From the NCBI GenBank assembly GCA_019918135.1, contig WBZZ01000872.1, forward strand, positions 37,501 to 72,348: a stretch of DNA of 34,848 bases. Direction: 5' to 3'. The stretch's first letter is position 1. Each line of letters begins with the position of its first letter. The translations under genes and the position numbers were made by a program. The notes under the pieces were generated by a model. The model was given only the letters and a program-made list of their open reading frames with translations. It made no database searches and was not told where the DNA came from. This DNA is from Paulinella micropora. Taxonomy: Eukaryota; Cercozoa; Imbricatea; Euglyphida; Paulinellidae. Below are positions 15,930-24,463 of the stretch, one piece after another.

Positions 15930-16535
15930 ATGGACATACAACCCGCACAGCAACAACACAACACCGCCCCGCCGTTGATAATTGATACTTTTAAATGTGC
16001 CTTAAAGACCTGTAAAAAAAAAGAAGTCATTTTAGATAATACAGGGGCCCCGTTTTTACTGTGTAAGGCCTGCTTAACACGGGCCCGCAGTGTATCGCCA
16101 GAAAAAAGGGCCGAATATCGTGCCAGATATTATCAGAAGCACCGCGCGAGGCTATCCGCACTAAATAAGGCGAACAGAGAGCGCCGAAAGCTAGAAGAGG
16201 CAAAACAGACCGCCCCGCAGTTATCAGACGAAGAAGAAGCCCGCATAATACGAAAAGCCGATTTTATATTAATTAATCAAGTTTCAATAATAATAAAGAA
16301 CATTGAACACGAGCAAAAACAGCTAAATATTTATAAACAGAAATTAGAGCAGTTATTAAAGCACCTTGTAGAAAATCACACCCGCGGGCGGTATCTTTGC
16401 TTAAAAATAGATTACCACGAGAGAATAGAAAATATAAAGAAATATGACCAATCACGACGAAATATTTATAAATATCTTAAACCGCTTGAAAATTCTTTAT
16501 TCAATACAGCAGACGGCCCAACCCGCAGAATTTAA
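15930..16535 (+). CDS. Zinc-ribbon protein with basic helix, right (intact) copy
   Basis: A 201-aa protein. A zinc-ribbon is formed by Cys23 and Cys28 and the CKAC pair (45-48), followed at once by a very basic stretch (PEKRAEYRARYYQKHRARL). This ribbon-plus-Arg/Tyr pattern is common in small proteins of viruses and mobile elements of eukaryotes and points to nucleic-acid binding. A Lys/Glu-rich coiled-coil covers ~80-160. The ATG lies 43 bp from the asymmetric centre and its TATATAAAA-type promoter sits at the very inner end of the arm. A 51-aa frame overlaps its 3' end. Confidence 0.75.
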   Translation: MDIQPAQQQHNTAPPLIIDTFKCALKTCKKKEVILDNTGAPFLLCKACLTRARSVSPEKRAEYRARYYQKHRARLSALNKANRERRKLEEAKQTAPQLSDEEEARIIRKADFILINQVSIIIKNIEHEQKQLNIYKQKLEQLLKHLVENHTRGRYLCLKIDYHERIENIKKYDQSRRNIYKYLKPLENSLFNTADGPTRRI

Positions 16536-16599
16536 AAGGCGGTATGAGTTAGAGTTTTTATTGTTAAAATACATACTGCGGGCCGAATACGGATTATAA
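16444..16599 (+). CDS. 51-aa small ORF overlapping the zinc-ribbon gene, right copy
   Basis: Mirror of 15091-15246 with the same start and stop. It runs in the +1 frame relative to the 201-aa gene, overlaps its last 92 bp and ends 49 bp before the next ATG. Amphipathic helical peptide; no family recognised. Confidence 0.4.
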   Translation: MTNHDEIFINILNRLKILYSIQQTAQPAEFKRRYELEFLLLKYILRAEYGL

Positions 16600-16648
16600 A
16601 AAATATTTTACCGTTTTAAAGATTGTCTTAATGATAATATAAAAAAAG

Positions 16649-17110
16649 ATGTCCATATTAACGGCCCCACCGCTACCAGCAACACCAGCCCCGAGACCAC
16701 CGAGGAGCCGACCGCGAACACCACCACCAGCCCCACCAACGGCCGACGACGATTTAGAGCTGACCATAGACGACCCCGCGGGGGACTTAGCGACGGCCGA
16801 GAAGTTGGTTTTTAAAAATTGCTTTAAGTGTGGTTGCGATTTTTTGACCGATAAAACGAAACGGTTTAAGAATTGCGAGCCGTGCCGCCGAATGAACAAA
16901 AACAAAAAAAGAATAGATGTTTTTAATGAGACCCTTGACCGCTTAAACGGCGACGAAACAGACCCCGCCGAGGAGTTAGAGGACATTTTCAACAGCTACC
17001 GCGAGCTAGTAAAGACGGCAGGCCGTGATAACGTGCTTTTAGTAAGGGCCATTAACCACCGTATAAAAGAGTTAATACAAAATCTTATATTGTGTGTTGA
17101 TAGTCATTAA
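16649..17110 (+). CDS. Zinc-ribbon protein with Pro-rich N-terminus, right copy
   Basis: Identical in protein sequence to the left copy at 14580-15041: Pro/Arg-rich head, acidic stretch, CFKC/CEPC zinc-ribbon with a basic patch, helical tail. It follows the 201-aa zinc-ribbon gene in the same direction and could share its transcript. Its last 26 bp overlap the converging coiled-coil gene. Confidence 0.75.
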   Translation: MSILTAPPLPATPAPRPPRSRPRTPPPAPPTADDDLELTIDDPAGDLATAEKLVFKNCFKCGCDFLTDKTKRFKNCEPCRRMNKNKKRIDVFNETLDRLNGDETDPAEELEDIFNSYRELVKTAGRDNVLLVRAINHRIKELIQNLILCVDSH

Positions 17111-18098
17111 GAACGGTTTTAATAATATCGCAATCTAATTTTTTAATCGGTGGGTGAGCTATGGTAAGCCGTAGGGCCTTTAACTTATTGAATATGTCTA
17201 TGAAGTCCGCGAGCGATAGGCCGAACACTTCTAAAAAATAACAGTCTAGGCCCCTTAGGGTTGTTAGGTAGTATATAGAAATATAAAGGGGTTTTCGTCC
17301 CGTCCTTTCGTAAATAAGGTTTTTAGAGAATTTGTTTAATATTTCAAAGTCATATAATATTTTTTTGTCGTCCGCAGTAATGCCCGCCGTGGTTTCCGTG
17401 GTGTTGGCTGTATCGTGGGCCGAGCTGTCCGCCGTCGTGTCCGTATTGTCCGCTGTTGGGCCGTGGTCCGTGTCGTCCGCTTCGTCTTCCGAGCCGTCCG
17501 CGGTTGTTGCCGTTTCATTGTCCTTTTTTTGGACTTTTGCTTTTAATTCCTTTATCGTCGCTTCATTGCTTTTTATTGTTGCTAGTGCCGTAGAATATAA
17601 TTTTTTAATCTTTTCTAAGTTGTCTTTATCGGTGCTTTTTGCTCGGTGTAGCTTCTTTAATTCTTTTTCTTTTGTGGTTAATATGTCCTGTATTCCTTCT
17701 ATTTTCTTAATTTGCCCCGTATCGTGTTTAATCTTTAAGCGGTTGTAGCTTTTGCGACTAAAAATATAAAATATGCCTCCTGTTCGTGGTATGTGGTATA
17801 TTACGGGGTTTAGGTCGTCCGCCTTAAATTCGTCGTCTATGTATATGCCCCGCTTTCTGTGCTGGTCTATGACATAATAGGCGGTGTCTCGTTGGTCTTT
17901 AAATTTCTTAGCCTTCATTATTGCCGCTTCTAATACTTCCGCGAGCTCGTGATAGTCCGCCGAGAGTTGCGAGAGCTGCCGCCGTAATTTTTGTATATAT
18001 TCTTTTAGGTCGTCGTTTTGTTCTTTTGTTAAATGGACTTCAAAATTCGTTAATGATTTGAATTTGTCCCCACATTTCAAACATTCGTATTTTGCCAT
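17085..18098 (-). CDS. Coiled-coil protein with N-terminal Cys motif, right copy
   Basis: The 337-aa protein is identical to the left copy (13592-14605): half zinc finger, two coiled-coils, Asp/Thr-rich linker, helical C-terminus. Perfect conservation between arms over 1 kb points to a recent duplication or ongoing gene conversion. Confidence 0.75.
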   Translation of the reverse strand: MAKYECLKCGDKFKSLTNFEVHLTKEQNDDLKEYIQKLRRQLSQLSADYHELAEVLEAAIMKAKKFKDQRDTAYYVIDQHRKRGIYIDDEFKADDLNPVIYHIPRTGGIFYIFSRKSYNRLKIKHDTGQIKKIEGIQDILTTKEKELKKLHRAKSTDKDNLEKIKKLYSTALATIKSNEATIKELKAKVQKKDNETATTADGSEDEADDTDHGPTADNTDTTADSSAHDTANTTETTAGITADDKKILYDFEILNKFSKNLIYERTGRKPLYISIYYLTTLRGLDCYFLEVFGLSLADFIDIFNKLKALRLTIAHPPIKKLDCDIIKTVLNDYQHTI

Positions 18099-18194
18099 TT
18101 TTTGCCGTTGTTTTTTCTTTATATAAAATATGAGATAATATTTATTTATTATTTTTTCTATATAAACTTTTTTGATTAATAATATATATCAAAA
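18099..18194. promoter_or_regulatory. Divergent promoter, right copy
   Basis: Mirror of 13496-13591. AT-rich, with TCTATATAAA in the middle and the ACGGCAAAA leader on the minus-strand side. Confidence 0.5.
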
Positions 18195-18548
18195 ATGTCT
18201 AAAACGATTTCTGCGAAATATCTTAAAAAGGACATTTACGGCAATTTGTGCTTTATCACTAATGAAACCATAGACAAGAAAACCTGCGACGAGCTAACAA
18301 AGATAGAAAAGAAATTAGGCGAAATCGTGCCCGACACATATCTGCCCATTTATACAACAAAAAATAATGTTATCAGTGTTCGTTGCGAAAAATCGGATTT
18401 ACCCCCGTTTAAAAAAAATTGTGTGTATGAGTTAATTGTAGAAATTAAAACACGAGCTAAGCAAGATAAAAGCCGATATGCGGTTATAACCATACTAAAA
18501 AAAAGGTTTATAAAAGATTGTAGCGGAGAAGAAGTCGTTTTAATTTAA
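18195..18548 (+). CDS. Small beta-rich protein, possibly OB-fold, right copy
   Basis: 117 aa. The first 103 residues match the left copy. An 8-base A run in place of 7 changes the frame at the end, giving a 12-residue longer tail that finishes EEVVLI and overlaps the converging 90-aa gene by 9 bp. Which end is original is unclear. The same weak OB-fold resemblance applies. Confidence 0.65.
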   Translation: MSKTISAKYLKKDIYGNLCFITNETIDKKTCDELTKIEKKLGEIVPDTYLPIYTTKNNVISVRCEKSDLPPFKKNCVYELIVEIKTRAKQDKSRYAVITILKKRFIKDCSGEEVVLI

Positions 18549-18812
18549 GATATTATTAATTGTTTCTAAGTCGGCTATTTTTAAACTTTTGTTATTTGCC
18601 CTTAGCTTCGTTTTTATTGTTGTTATGAGGTCCCGTTTTTTTTGTCGGTCGTCTGCCTTCTGCTTCTTTTCCTGTTGCTTGTTCGGCTTCGTGAATGTAA
18701 ATTTATTAAAGGTTATATTGCCGTCTTTGTGTATGTATGGATAATATTTAATATAGGTCGTTTTGTCGTCGGCTATAATCTTTTCATTCGGCGGGCGGTC
18801 TATGTTTGCCAT
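18540..18812 (-). CDS. Small basic protein, paralogue of the AT-hook protein, right copy
   Basis: Identical in protein sequence to 12879-13151. The Tyr-rich core and Lys-rich stretch are shared with the 161-aa AT-hook protein at 23490-23975. It is transcribed away from the iteron block. Confidence 0.7.
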   Translation of the reverse strand: MANIDRPPNEKIIADDKTTYIKYYPYIHKDGNITFNKFTFTKPNKQQEKKQKADDRQKKRDLITTIKTKLRANNKSLKIADLETINNILN

Positions 18813-18914
18813 TTTTAGAAAATTAGGTTATATATTTTGGCTAATAATTTTATATATAGAAAAAACAATTAAAAAAAATATATGTAATTGTTTAATATTG
18901 CGCCTGTGTTTTTC

Positions 18915-19190
18915 CGTGTCGCGGGGCCGTTATCCCCTGTTTTTTGGGGTCGGCTGTCGGTCGGCTTAATGTGTTTTTTTTGTTTGCCGTCCGTTTGCCG
19001 TTAGCCCCCGTTTTTAGGGGTTGGCTGTCGGTCGGCTTAATGTGTTTTTTTTGTTTGCCGTCCGTTTGCCGTTATCCCTCGGTTTTAGGGGTCAGCTGGC
19101 GGTCGGCTCAATGTGTTTTTTTGTTTGCCGTCCGTTTGCCGTTATCCCTCGGTTTTAGGGGTCGGCTGTCGGTCGGCTTAATGTGTGTTT
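18915..19190 (-). repeat. Four 70-71-bp iterons, right copy
   Basis: Mirror of the iterons at 12501-12775, with the core CGGTCGGCTTA repeated four times (one copy with CTCA in place of CTTA). Confidence 0.85.
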
Positions 19191-19399
19191 TTTGTCGGCT
19201 GTGTTTTTTGCTGGTTTCGGGCCTTTTCGGTATCAAAAAAAAAAGCAAAAGGTTTTTAATATTCAAACCATTTTTTTTTCATATAAAATATCTACCCTAA
19301 CATATAAAATGAAGATGGCGACGACATAAAAAAAAACTCGCCCATTTTCACCATATCAAAAAACGGTCCTAAACACTCCTACGGCTTTTTTTTTACCTA

Positions 19400-19878
19400 T
19401 CGGGTATTACAAAAAAAACACACCCATTTTTTAACCATATCAAAAAACGGCCCTAAACACTCTAAAACCCCAATTTTAACAATAAGCCGACCGCCAGCTT
19501 TTCTTCTATAATAAAAAACGTCGGTCGGCTTAAACCTAAAAACGGCTCTAAATACCGCTAACCCCCCTTTTTAAACAACATCAAAAAAGGCCCGTGTTTT
19601 TTTATATACGGACATAAAATATTTAAACACAATATACAGACATAAATTATTTAAGCAAAAAAAACACACCCATTTTTTAACCATATCAAAAACGGCCCTA
19701 AACACTCTAAAACCCCAATTTTAACAATAAGCCGACCGCCAGCTTTTCTTCTATAATAAAAAACGTCGGTCGGCTTAAACCTAAAAAACGGCTCTAAATA
19801 CCGCTAACCCCCCTTTTTAAACAACATCAAAAAAGGCCCGTGTTTTTTTATATACGGACATAAAATATTTAAACACAC
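19400..19878 (-). repeat. Two 246-bp direct repeats with hairpins, right copy
   Basis: Mirror of 11812-12290. Both 11-bp hairpin stems are preserved. Confidence 0.9.
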
Positions 19879-19896
19879 TTTATAAACATAAATTAT

Positions 19897-20334
19897 TTAA
19901 GCTCTTTGTTTTGATAATGCCATTTGTTCAAATTGTTCATATAGCTCAAAAAAGGGTGGTTCGGCGGGCTCCTGTGGATTTCCTAAAACTGGTGTAAAAT
20001 TATTGTTCTTAACTCTTAAAAATAATGTGTCTATTGGTGTTTCTAATTTATATGCGGTCCTGTTCGTGTCCGTCGCTTTAATCTTTATTCCGTATAAATC
20101 GCCCGTTAATCCGTTTATGAATTTTAACATATGATTAATAAAAGTCTTGCTTTCTGGTTTTAAATCCGCTATCGCCTGCGCCTTCCGCCTTTCCTTCTTC
20201 AATGTTATTATAAGCTCCTGCGGGTTCGTTAAGTGTTCAGTGTGTATTGTCTTTAAATTCTTTATCATTTCCGCCCTGTCTATCTCTCGGCGGTCGTGGA
20301 ATGTCTCAAACCCTAATTTTTTGAATATATCCAC
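19897..20334 (-). CDS. Detached C-terminal domain of the primase-helicase, right copy
   Basis: Same protein and same arrangement as 11356-11793. The frame lies +1 to the primase-helicase, with GTG at 20334 and the first ATG at 20268. That this split is unchanged in both arms shows it is not a recent accident in one arm. Confidence 0.65.
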   Translation of the reverse strand: MDIFKKLGFETFHDRREIDRAEMIKNLKTIHTEHLTNPQELIITLKKERRKAQAIADLKPESKTFINHMLKFINGLTGDLYGIKIKATDTNRTAYKLETPIDTLFLRVKNNNFTPVLGNPQEPAEPPFFELYEQFEQMALSKQRA

Positions 20335-20341
20335 AGTTAAT

Positions 20342-23326
20342 TTATGCTTCGCGTGCTCCGCCTTTATTCCAGTGGTTTTTTATTATTAAATCGCCGTGTT
20401 TATCCGTTATTGCTTGGTCTTCATCAATAGTAAGTTTATTAAAAATCTTATAATAATCCATTTTTTGTATTTGTTCTAATCCTTCATCAAAATCAAAACA
20501 TTCTTTATAAAAGCCTTTTATGGTTTCAAATAATCGCCGTGTCTTTTTGTCCCCGTATGTCCTATAAAATCCAGCGGTCGCTGGGTCTTCATTAAAATTA
20601 TATGTTTTTATGATAAAATGCTTATCTAGCTTTGTTTGTTCTTCTTTGGTTAATTGCTCCGTCTTTTGCTTCTTTATTAGTTCTTTTGCCTGTTCATCTG
20701 TTATCGTTTCCGCCTTCGCTAGCTCCTCGGCCTTCTTGTCTTTCAATTCATAGCTAATTATTTTGATATTTTCTTTAATAACTACTTTATTTTCTTTGGC
20801 TTGTTCGTCTGGCACATTTTCAACCGTATTGCCGTAAATAATCTGGTTTTTTATGAAATTTTCTAAATAATTGTTTTTATCTGCATTTTCCTGTGCTGTT
20901 AATTTTGCCACTAGTCGCGGGTAAGGGTGGTTTTCGTCTATTCCTGGTCTCAGTGTTTCGGGGTCTAGTTGGTTTTTTTCTAAATACCCCTTTAAACCCT
21001 TTAAAAGGTCCGTTTGGTCTTTATAAATCCCCGCTAATATGTCTTCGTAGTTGGTCGGCCTTATCCCGCCGTGCTGTTCAACATTAACAAAAATTTCATT
21101 GCTAGTTGGGTATCTTATCCGCCTCAACATTTGGCAGGCGTCCCCGCTACTGTTGCTCCCGTTCGTAAATAATCCATAAATTTTATTATAATACTGCGCC
21201 ACATCATAAGATACCGCAGACTGCACGCACGGCGAAACGGTTATAAGTTCGTATTTGCTCCATATTTCATTTATATCACCTTCTAGCGCCTCTTTAACCT
21301 CTGGCTCGTTCATTGTCTCCTTAGTAATCAAAAGGGCCTTTATATTACGGCCTTTTATTAGATATTCAAAAACACTTTTTATTTTTTCAATTGCTTTATT
21401 AGAAGCTAAATAAACCCGTTCGCCCTTGTCCAAGCTATCGCACACGGCCCTTATTATCTGCTCGTCGGTCTGCCCCATCAGTATTTTAAAGGGTGTATGA
21501 TATTTTCTGCTATCATTTATAAAAATTTTTGCTTCTAAGTTATGGCCCGCCATCTTCTCCCAATCTTGTAAATTATCGGCCGTTAAGTTCCCAGACATTA
21601 GAATTAATTTTTTTGTATTCCGCAATACCGCGTAAAGGGTTTTTAAATTATGGTTCGCTTTGGTGTTGTTCTTGAATGTGTCCGCGTTTAAATGTCTCAG
21701 CGCCTGGTCGGCCTCGTCTATTATAATAAGCCCTATCGGGTCGTTTTTAATATCCCAGCTTAAATAATTAAGGCTATCTAATTGAATTATACTTTTTTTA
21801 TTTGTTATAAGTTCGTTTCCCTCGCGGTCCAGATAACAAAAGAAACCCATTTTTTTAAGTGCTCGGGCGTTCTGCTTGCTTAATATTATGCGCTGTGTTA
21901 AAATCAATATCTTGCCGTCGGGGTTCTCGGCTATATATTTTTCTATCGCTTTCAAAAGGGCTACACTTTTACCCGTGCCTAAATTGCTTCTAAGGCCTAT
22001 TAGCTGTCGGCGGTTCTTCTTCTCGGCCGTCATAGCGTTTAATAAACACCGTATATCGGCGCACCATTTCTCCCGCGATTGCTTCACGTTTTCAAACTCA
22101 TAAACATCTATAATTTTTTGTGTTATATCGTTTCTCAATTTCGTCTGGCTCTTCGTTAATTTCTCTATTAGTTCTTTTTGCCTTTCCTCCTTCTTAGCTA
22201 TGAAAAGTGGGTATAATGTGCCCGTCGGCTGTTTTACACACAAATAATAGCATTTATCATTTTTTGAAATAATCACCGCGTCGCAATTGTCCGCATCGTG
22301 TGTTCTTTTGTGGTCTTTACAATATCCCGCGCTTGACCTCTTAAAATATAAACATTTGCTCCCATCGTCGTTAAAGCTTATATTTTTTAATCCGCTTATA
22401 TTTTTGAATATGTCGGGCTTAAATTTCTCTAAGGCATTGAAAGCTTTTTTAAAGGCTGTGTTGATTATATCTAGTCGGTTCGGGTTGCTTATCTGTGCTT
22501 CCTCCATTTCTGCCTTAGTTAGATAAAGGCCACCGTTTTTTGCTTGTTCGCTTCTAATAAAATGATTTGCTAACATCGCTTCCTCAAATTGTTCTATCTG
22601 TTTTCTTTGTTCATCTATTCGCACTTCCTCCAAGTGTTCCGCCCGTATCATCACGCCCGCCATTTCCTCAGCCTCTTCATTTATCTCATATTCACCCACG
22701 GCCGTTATTAAACACTCTTTAAAATTCTCTTTTGTTAATGGTTTATCGGTCCTTACAAACGGTCGGCCCTCGTTTTCTTTGGTGCTTAAAACGGTTCTAA
22801 AAAGCTGTCGTCGGCCATAAGCTTTATACGGGGCCGTATCAAATCCCGCTTTATTGTCGGCCTCTATAAGTTGTTTAACCTCTAACCCGTCAGCCATCGG
22901 CGGGGCCTCATATGCTATTAAATGATAAGATAACCGCCATAAACGGCCCTTTTTTCCGTGTGCTTCTAATACTGCTATTTTATCGGGGCTACATCCAAAA
23001 ACCCGCCCAAACTCATTTATTATAAATTCTCTAATCGTTGCTTTGTTTGCTTCCATTTCTTTTTTAGTTTTAAAGTCTTTTTCATAATCCGCATAAGGTT
23101 TTACCCCGTCTTCTATACTCTCGTAAATGGTCGGGTTTTTTGCTTCGTTTAAAATGTCATAAAGTTTATCGGGGGTTGCCGTTTTGTAATCTTCTTTTTT
23201 TGTTTTCATTTTGCCATAGTATCTAACCGCACCCCGTGTCTTTATGATTTTTTTATTTTCTTTTAAAGGGTCGGCCCCCCTATGGTGTAGGGTATCGGGC
23301 TCTACGTGTTCTTGTTTCATCATCAT
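20342..23326 (-). CDS. Primase-helicase (AEP primase plus herpes origin-binding-protein-like helicase), right copy
   Basis: 994 aa from the ATG at 23326. Domains are as in the left copy: AEP primase, Cys/His cluster, SF2-type helicase with GTGKS, DEAD and QMLRRIR. It differs from the left at residues 131 (Arg for Gln, beside primase motif II), 476 (Leu for Ser), 479 (Arg for Gly), 493 (Met for Leu) and 859 (Tyr for Asp). The stretch ILTQRIILSKQ around 479 is the expected motif Ia form, with an Arg that contacts DNA in related helicases, so this copy is the better candidate for an active enzyme. Confidence 0.85.
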   Translation of the reverse strand: MMMKQEHVEPDTLHHRGADPLKENKKIIKTRGAVRYYGKMKTKKEDYKTATPDKLYDILNEAKNPTIYESIEDGVKPYADYEKDFKTKKEMEANKATIREFIINEFGRVFGCSPDKIAVLEAHGKKGRLWRLSYHLIAYEAPPMADGLEVKQLIEADNKAGFDTAPYKAYGRRQLFRTVLSTKENEGRPFVRTDKPLTKENFKECLITAVGEYEINEEAEEMAGVMIRAEHLEEVRIDEQRKQIEQFEEAMLANHFIRSEQAKNGGLYLTKAEMEEAQISNPNRLDIINTAFKKAFNALEKFKPDIFKNISGLKNISFNDDGSKCLYFKRSSAGYCKDHKRTHDADNCDAVIISKNDKCYYLCVKQPTGTLYPLFIAKKEERQKELIEKLTKSQTKLRNDITQKIIDVYEFENVKQSREKWCADIRCLLNAMTAEKKNRRQLIGLRSNLGTGKSVALLKAIEKYIAENPDGKILILTQRIILSKQNARALKKMGFFCYLDREGNELITNKKSIIQLDSLNYLSWDIKNDPIGLIIIDEADQALRHLNADTFKNNTKANHNLKTLYAVLRNTKKLILMSGNLTADNLQDWEKMAGHNLEAKIFINDSRKYHTPFKILMGQTDEQIIRAVCDSLDKGERVYLASNKAIEKIKSVFEYLIKGRNIKALLITKETMNEPEVKEALEGDINEIWSKYELITVSPCVQSAVSYDVAQYYNKIYGLFTNGSNSSGDACQMLRRIRYPTSNEIFVNVEQHGGIRPTNYEDILAGIYKDQTDLLKGLKGYLEKNQLDPETLRPGIDENHPYPRLVAKLTAQENADKNNYLENFIKNQIIYGNTVENVPDEQAKENKVVIKENIKIISYELKDKKAEELAKAETITDEQAKELIKKQKTEQLTKEEQTKLDKHFIIKTYNFNEDPATAGFYRTYGDKKTRRLFETIKGFYKECFDFDEGLEQIQKMDYYKIFNKLTIDEDQAITDKHGDLIIKNHWNKGGAREA

Positions 23327-23489
23327 CAAAAGCTATATAATAACCATTATATTTTTTTTTGTTTAAATTAAATTAATTATTTATAAAAAATGTCGCCGAG
23401 AATTAATCAAAATATTCTATATAGAAAAAACATATTAAATATTTATTTATATAAATTTATAAAATATAGTATATATAGACCGATACAAA
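23327..23489. promoter_or_regulatory. Divergent promoter between AT-hook and primase-helicase genes, right copy
   Basis: Mirror of 8201-8363. It has a TATATAGACCG box close to the AT-hook ATG. Confidence 0.55.
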
Positions 23490-23975
23490 ATGACAGCACA
23501 AGCAGACACACCGCAACAACCACAAATCCCAGAAGAAACGGCCCAACCACAGCCAGAAATAAAAAAGCGGGGACGAGGAAGGCCCGCGGGCAGTGGTAAG
23601 CGGGGATTAACATATAAACCACCGTTTGAAATGGAAGTTAAAAACGGCATATCGTATTATTACCAATACCTACCGAGGAAGAATAAGGAGGGCCAGACGG
23701 TATATTATAAACATACTTTAACATACCACAAACGGCCAGAGAAAAAACGGCAGAATATACAGGACAGCCCAGAAAGCACACAGAAGAAACAAAAGAGAAT
23801 AAACGACATAAAACAGGCTTTTGAAGATAGCACGGACAATATAACCCTTCAAGAGTTTGAAACCCTAACCAGAATTTTTAAAGAGTTAGACATAACGGCC
23901 ATAAAAGAAACCCTAATAAGATTATACGGCCCTAATTTACAGCAACCAACGGCAGACGAGGCGGGGGTTGTTTAA
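23490..23975 (+). CDS. AT-hook DNA-binding protein, right copy
   Basis: 161 aa, identical to the left copy: Gln/Pro-rich head, AT-hook at 25-38, Tyr-rich segment shared with the 90-aa inner protein, helical tail. It is the first of three tandem genes (AT-hook, 90-aa, recombinase) running toward the outer end, each with its own TATATAGAC-type promoter. Confidence 0.75.
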   Translation: MTAQADTPQQPQIPEETAQPQPEIKKRGRGRPAGSGKRGLTYKPPFEMEVKNGISYYYQYLPRKNKEGQTVYYKHTLTYHKRPEKKRQNIQDSPESTQKKQKRINDIKQAFEDSTDNITLQEFETLTRIFKELDITAIKETLIRLYGPNLQQPTADEAGVV

Positions 23976-24024
23976 AAAGGCTGTAATAATTGATATAGTG
24001 CTTTTTTTTGTAATTTTATAATTA

Positions 24025-24090
24025 ATATATTTAAACATAAAATATATAGACATTATATATAGACACAGAGGAAAAGAGGCACGGCAAAAA
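24025..24090 (+). promoter_or_regulatory. Promoter and leader of the 90-aa gene, right copy
   Basis: Two TATATAGACA-type boxes and the purine-rich leader ending in ACGGCAAAA before ATG. A near copy lies at 24399-24463. Confidence 0.6.
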
Positions 24091-24363
24091 ATGGAAGGCT
24101 TAGAAGATAACAATTATTTCTTCATTTACAATATGAAATTGAAACAAAATGAAACAATGATAAAGGGCTTATTAATGACTTTACGAGACTTAAAGAAGCA
24201 ATACGAGATAAAGGAGACGGCAGAATTATATAAAGATATTACAACAGTAAGCGAAATTATAGACACAGCAACAGAAAACCATAAAAAGGGCTACCCGTGG
24301 CTGAATGAGAAATTAGATGAAATATCTGATATCATTGAACCAATTAAAAAACGGCACTTATAA
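24091..24363 (+). CDS. 90-aa helical protein of unknown function, right copy
   Basis: Identical to the left copy at 7327-7599. Charged and helical with no recognisable motif. It sits just upstream of the recombinase gene in the same direction, with a duplicated promoter. Confidence 0.7.
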   Translation: MEGLEDNNYFFIYNMKLKQNETMIKGLLMTLRDLKKQYEIKETAELYKDITTVSEIIDTATENHKKGYPWLNEKLDEISDIIEPIKKRHL

Positions 24364-24398
24364 GCAAAATCAATTAATTAATTATTTTTTTTTCTAAA

Positions 24399-24463
24399 TA
24401 TATTTAAACATATAATATATAGACATTATATATAGACACGGAGGAAAAGAGGCACGGCAAAAA
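24399..24463 (+). promoter_or_regulatory. Promoter and leader of the recombinase gene, right copy
   Basis: Near-identical to 24025-24090, with about two mismatches over ~65 bp. Such a duplicate suggests coordinated expression of the 90-aa protein and the recombinase. Confidence 0.6.

Larger units (their letters stand above)
18813..19896. other. Origin-like non-coding block, right copy
   Basis: Mirror of 11794-12878: the iteron array (about 18915-19190), poly-A-rich spacers and the two 246-bp hairpin repeats (about 19400-19878). No gene seen. If the element is replicated from these blocks, an inverted dimer has two origins about 7 kb apart. Confidence 0.5.
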
